From the NCBI GenBank assembly GCA_946803715.1, contig CAMPET010000200.1:23004-87003 (forward strand): a stretch of 64,000 bases of DNA. The letters are read 5' to 3'. Positions within the stretch are counted from its first letter, which is position 1. Each line of letters opens with the position of its first letter. Position numbers and translations under genes: made by a program. Source of the stretch: Beroe ovata (Eukaryota > Ctenophora > Nuda > Beroida > Beroidae). Below, piece by piece: positions 60,224 to 64,000 of this stretch. A model generated the notes under the pieces. The model ran no database searches and was not told the origin of the DNA. It was given only the letters and a program-made list of their open reading frames with translations.

Positions 60224-63200
60224 ATGTTTTCAATCCTCCGTTCTTTGCTGCATACTCAGAGCTTTACTCATCCTAACCTCTTGATATCTGCTATAAAATC
60301 AATGACACTGTTGGGCGTTGACAATAACATTTGTATCACGCGTCCTTTCCTTCGAGCTACTCAAGATCATGTTTTGGTATGAGCTGATACCGGCAAAAGG
60401 GTCATAAGATTTGTAGATGTGTCCATTGTGTCCATCACCTGGGGAATGTCTAATGCACGTCTAATGCACGTCTAATGCACGTCCATTAGACGTCCATTAG
60501 ACATTTCACTCAGTTTGAAAATTTGGTATTTTTGTCCATTGCACACCAGTGGACACAATGGCCACAATTTGTGCATTTTCGATGTCTAATGGACATGTTC
60601 AATGGACACAATGGACATCGATCTTNGCGCTGAACAGCGATACAAATGTCAGTGATGCTTCTCATTACCATACTTTGGATGTTGTTGCAGAACAAGTCGT
60701 GTTCAGGAGAGGAGGTTATCTGCAGTGCGACAACTGATGTCACGGTTTCCTTGGAGCACAGACAGCGATTCATGGGCACTGATATCTACCAGTCAGCTCT
60801 CATTATTGAAAACCTTTACAATGGGGCCACGGTAAGCGGGCTGGCATAGGCAATCAATTAATGACATGGTAATGAGTCAATTAACAAGGAGTTATAGTTC
60901 TAATTAATCCGAAAACTGATAGTCCAAATTTGAAATTATTCATAACTGTCTTGAAAATACTCTAAAAATCAATTTGATTTTGAGAATATTTTTCAAGAAA
61001 GTTAATTAATAAATAATAAAATAATAAAAATAATAAATAATAAAAATAGGCACATTTTCAGGCATGTTTCGATCTCAAAAACTCAGTTGACGGGACTCTT
61101 CACCGATTCGCAGTGAAGATTGAATCTCTTTATGCGACATCTAGTTTTGAGGATCAGTACGAGTTCGGCATTCCAGAGGCAAAGGTACGCTGGCGTGTTT
61201 ATTTCACATTAGATGGCAACTAGTGCCGGTGTCGATGCAACAATAAGGCAAAATAACGCAACAATAACGCAACAAAGTACTAAAATGCATAGAAACTGTT
61301 TTACCTTTATAAACTCCTCAATATCTGCTCAATGGCTAGCAGCTTTGGCTAAATCTACTCCCTTTGGCCAAAGCTGATATATGGGTACAATTCCCGCAGG
61401 CTGTGTGTACATGCAGTTGCAAAGAGGTGATCAATGGAGGCAACTGCAATGAGGAGGTTGCTAATTTCTGCATGGGACACAACAGTGACGATATCTGTGT
61501 GGAGATCACTGAGCAAACATCCAATACTGACGACTGTCTGCTTGACTTGGGGTCACAGAGTGCGGTATCGTGCTGTTCTGTAGGTATCCGGCAATCCAGT
61601 ATCAACAGCACTTACAAAGCAATGAGAATACGAGATCAACATCAGTACAATATCAAACTTCTCGTCTACCCCGATTATAGGGATGATCAAGTGTTCTATA
61701 CACAAGGTATTTTTACAATGAGTAGTCTGTGTAATATATGCAGCTAAAATCAAGTATGATGTGAAAAGCTTCAATTAGTGATCGTTCATCGGTTATTAAT
61801 AAACTTGTACCAAATTTCAGAGTTCAAGCTGGCGAATTCTGTAGCTCTGAGAGAGCAAGGCTTGATGTTTGAGAAGATTATCGGAACAATAGAGAATGTC
61901 GAACAGATAGTGAGCCCTAGCGAGTGGTACATAGGTATGTACTGAGTTCGACGACTCCCAATAGACACACAAACACACACAGACACACACATACACACTC
62001 AAATGATTCAAAAAATTATAGCTGATAACTGAAAAATAGATCTGCAACTGCAGCTGATAGTTGTGTCTGATTTACTTTACTCAATCCCCCAGGAAAGAGC
62101 AAACCTTATGACAAGAATGTCTTTGAGTCACGGAGAATGCTGGCTGGAAAAAACGAGTGGGACATCTCGAAAGCTGATTGGGCAAAGTTCAACCCAAGAA
62201 CAGAGAAGTGAGTATGAAAACTGATCTGATTGGGATCTGAAGCAACGATCAGCTGACAGCTGTGCACTATATAGATTAAAGAGGAAAGTTCAGAGTGCAA
62301 TGTTTTTGCGGCAATTTAGATCTTAAATTGGCCTGCCGACAACTGCGCACATAAAAATTTATTTCCCACGGTCTAACAGGGTGCCCTGTCAATTTTTCGG
62401 GCTAATTAGGTACCTTTTATTCTTGAAACGACAACTGCGCACATTGCATTTGCACCACAATCAAACTGAAGTCTATACCAAACGACAACTGCGCACATAC
62501 TCATAGGGGCAGGGTAAGGGTTAGGGTAAGGACCAGTGTTAGGTTAGGGTCAGGGTTAGGGTCAGTGTTAGGTTAGAGTCAGGGTTAGGATCGGGGACAG
62601 GATTAGCCGGTTACGGTTAGGGAAGAAGTTGGCTGTTTGGTTCAAGGTTAGAGATACTCTCACATGGATTTTATCACTGAATGTGCGCAGTTGTCGTTTC
62701 TAATCAGGAGGTTTTCACTGATTGGGTTGACCTCAAATTTTCCCACGTTACCCTGTCAATCGCTGACCTCCAGTGTGCGCAGTTGTCCGGCAGCCCTTAT
62801 ATTGACTACAAACCCTCTGCAGATTCGAGTTGAATTCCGGCGTCACAGATAGCGACATCAAGGCTGCATTTTCTGCTTCTGTAAAGAACTGTGGCAAGAG
62901 TGTCATAGAGACTTCTTTCACTGCAGTCAAGGAGCACGAGTTCATTTCAAATTTGGAATCACTGGAGAAAATGCATTCTGCATATGTACACCAGGTTTTT
63001 AGATTAGAATATCCTCCATGAAGTTTTCGGTTAACTGAGCCAAGCAATTCGAGCAGCCGGCGCATTTCAATTGTTGCAAATCCAAGCATAGTTCTAAATG
63101 CACGATCACATGATATGACTGAAATCAAACTCTATCTCATTCTCAGGTGACATGGAAGAACGATGGTTTGAGTCATGGTTCCATGAAATGGGACTTTAGA

Positions 63201-64000
63201 GAGTCGGTCATCAAGACAAACTTACAGTTCATATTTGAAGGTACTTTTTTTAGCCCTATACTAGGGGCAACAAGCATCTGCACTGAGATAATTGAGATCT
63301 TGTTAACAACGATATTAACATAACTATGATTAATCAATCAATTATCTAGTTACTATCTAACCAACTCAAATATTCACCCACAGGGAAAGAAGAAGATTAT
63401 GCAGTTGAAAAGGTGAGAATTAACTATGGAAGACTCCCTGATTATTATAACGTCGTTACCTAGCTGACACCATATCGTGAATGGTGTCAGTCCTAAACCC
63501 CTTCAGTCTAGTTTTTACCGATAGGGAAGACCCTGAAGCTAGTGTTCTAATTCCCATAACCCAGGTATCTAGTCACGCTGTTATGGGGAAATTCACTGCC
63601 GAAGTCGTGGTATCAGAGCATGGAAACAGGTTCCTTCACATCAACATAACTGATTCAAAAGGGACAATTGAGGCATTTTTCTATGTGAGTAAAGTTATTT
63701 TTGTTAAATTTGAAACTAATGGCATTCCTGTCAATGTAGATTAGGGAAATGACAGGGAGGTTCATCCCACAATAATTGTAGTATTGCACTGTACATAATA
63801 TTTTTCAGCCTTACAGTGACAGCACATCAAATCTTATAACTTTCACGTTTGATGTTACGGAGGAGGGGGCTCAGTCAAAGTACTACAGAGATACACAGTT
63901 GAAATGTGCAGTCAATCAACCTCCTGGTATGCAATGAGATAGAGCTGGTGGATGGATTATTTTATTTTAATTGATGTTTCAAACTCTTATTCACAGCTGA
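60224..64000 (+). CDS. EFF-1/AFF-1-like cell-cell fusogen candidate, 3' end outside the window
   Basis: In-frame exons: 60691-60831, 61062-61184, 61400-61706, 61821-61934, 62093-62207, 62823-62994, 63147-63240, 63384-63412, 63565-63684 and 63809-63926, with another starting at 63997. A possible first exon is 60224-60376 (51 codons, matching phase), but it lacks a clear signal peptide. About 490 residues are visible. The extracellular-type sequence is Cys-rich: NKSCSGEEVICS, ACFDL, KVCTCSCKEV, DDICVEI, SCCSVGI and VKNCGKS. Block order and spacing recall nematode EFF-1: a Cys before a beta-rich stretch ending 'Y-F--P', a CTC block, an EW-containing block (GKNEWDISKADW), then 'V--F--CN'. EFF/AFF proteins are type I membrane fusogens with a class II fold. 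No transmembrane segment is visible because the window ends first. Introns hold two inverted-repeat elements. The assignment is from memory of the family pattern. Confidence 0.5.
60416..60620. mobile_element. 205-bp inverted-repeat element
   Basis: Left end GATGTGTCCATTGTGTCCAT pairs with the reverse complement of ATGGACACAATGGACATC at the right end. Inside, a 61-bp fold-back at 60445-60505 has arms AATGTCTAATG/CATTAGACATT with three direct repeats of GTCTAATGCAC. A single N follows at 60626. It lies between the possible first exon and the first firm exon of the fusogen-like gene. Confidence 0.75.
62330..62796. mobile_element. 467-bp TIR element in an intron, with telomere-like repeats inside
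   Basis: The left end GCCTGCCGACAACTGCGCACA pairs with the right end TGTGCGCAGTTGTCCGGCAG in inverted orientation. A second nested pair, ACGACAACTGCGCACAT and ATGTGCGCAGTTGTCGT, lies inside. Between them, 62508-62610 is a degenerate tract of TTAGGG-like units. No ORF is present, so it is a non-autonomous DNA element. Confidence 0.8.
62508..62610. repeat. Degenerate telomere-like TTAGGG tract
   Basis: Many GGTTAGGG/GTTAGGGT units with GTCAGTG and GTCAGGG variants, inside the TIR element. TTAGGG is the standard animal telomere repeat. Confidence 0.8.

Noticed and set aside
60691-63926. Integrin alpha or HAP2/GCS1 identity for the gene at the right end
   Set aside because: There are no FG-GAP repeats or integrin motifs, and I could not place the HAP2 signature. 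The Cys and Trp block order fits EFF-1 better.

Overview
The window is animal nuclear DNA. Most genes are split by short GT-AG introns and keep reading frame across every junction I placed. Several are unmistakably metazoan: a BMP-type Smad, Piwi, a forkhead factor and TPP1. There are about 16 genes in 64 kb, many microsatellites, two assembly gaps and several single-N joins. The divergent Piwi and TAF9 and the high gene density suggest an invertebrate, perhaps a non-bilaterian such as a sponge, but the sequence alone does not fix the phylum. Exon coordinates were derived by hand from splice signals, frame and family similarity.

Left third (1-24.9 kb). A large non-coding region leads into the 3' half of a FOXN-like forkhead gene (+, 7939-11709). 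The region carries many RFX-type X-boxes and a repeated CCAAT / CACGTG / CCAAT module with nearly fixed spacing. Next come an unrecognised one-exon ORF with a membrane segment (+), an intronless TRIP4/ASC-1 gene (-) and a complete ten-exon Smad1/5-type gene (-, 18609-24882).

Middle (25-48 kb). TAF9 (-) and CHCHD1/mS37 (-) are followed across a GC-rich presumed bidirectional promoter by a two-dsRBD protein (+), SLX9/FAM207A (+) and a complete 19-exon Piwi gene (+, 31570-39107). Piwi introns hold tandem hairpin repeats and a large repeat block. A hypothetical gene, a 172-bp satellite array, a 406-bp gap, a possibly NEPRO-like gene (-) and a tryptophan-rich protein (-) follow.

Right part (48-64 kb). 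A complete proteasome beta-2 gene (PSMB7, -) has a 3.9-kb last intron. That intron contains an entire intronless polyketide/fatty-acid-synthase-like gene on the opposite strand. The enzyme keeps acyltransferase and carrier-protein active residues but has lost the ketosynthase catalytic residues. Then come TPP1 (-), an assembly-type duplication of its first exons, and a gene (+) leaving the window that resembles the EFF-1/AFF-1 cell-cell fusogens. Three inverted-repeat elements lie in or near this last gene.

Working links are mostly housekeeping (proteasome, TFIID/SAGA, ribosome biogenesis, mitoribosome, lysosome). The dsRBD protein, Piwi and the Trp-rich protein form a loose group of possible RNA-silencing factors within about 20 kb. 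The most noteworthy items are the nested PKS-like gene, the fusogen-like gene and the spaced CCAAT/E-box module.
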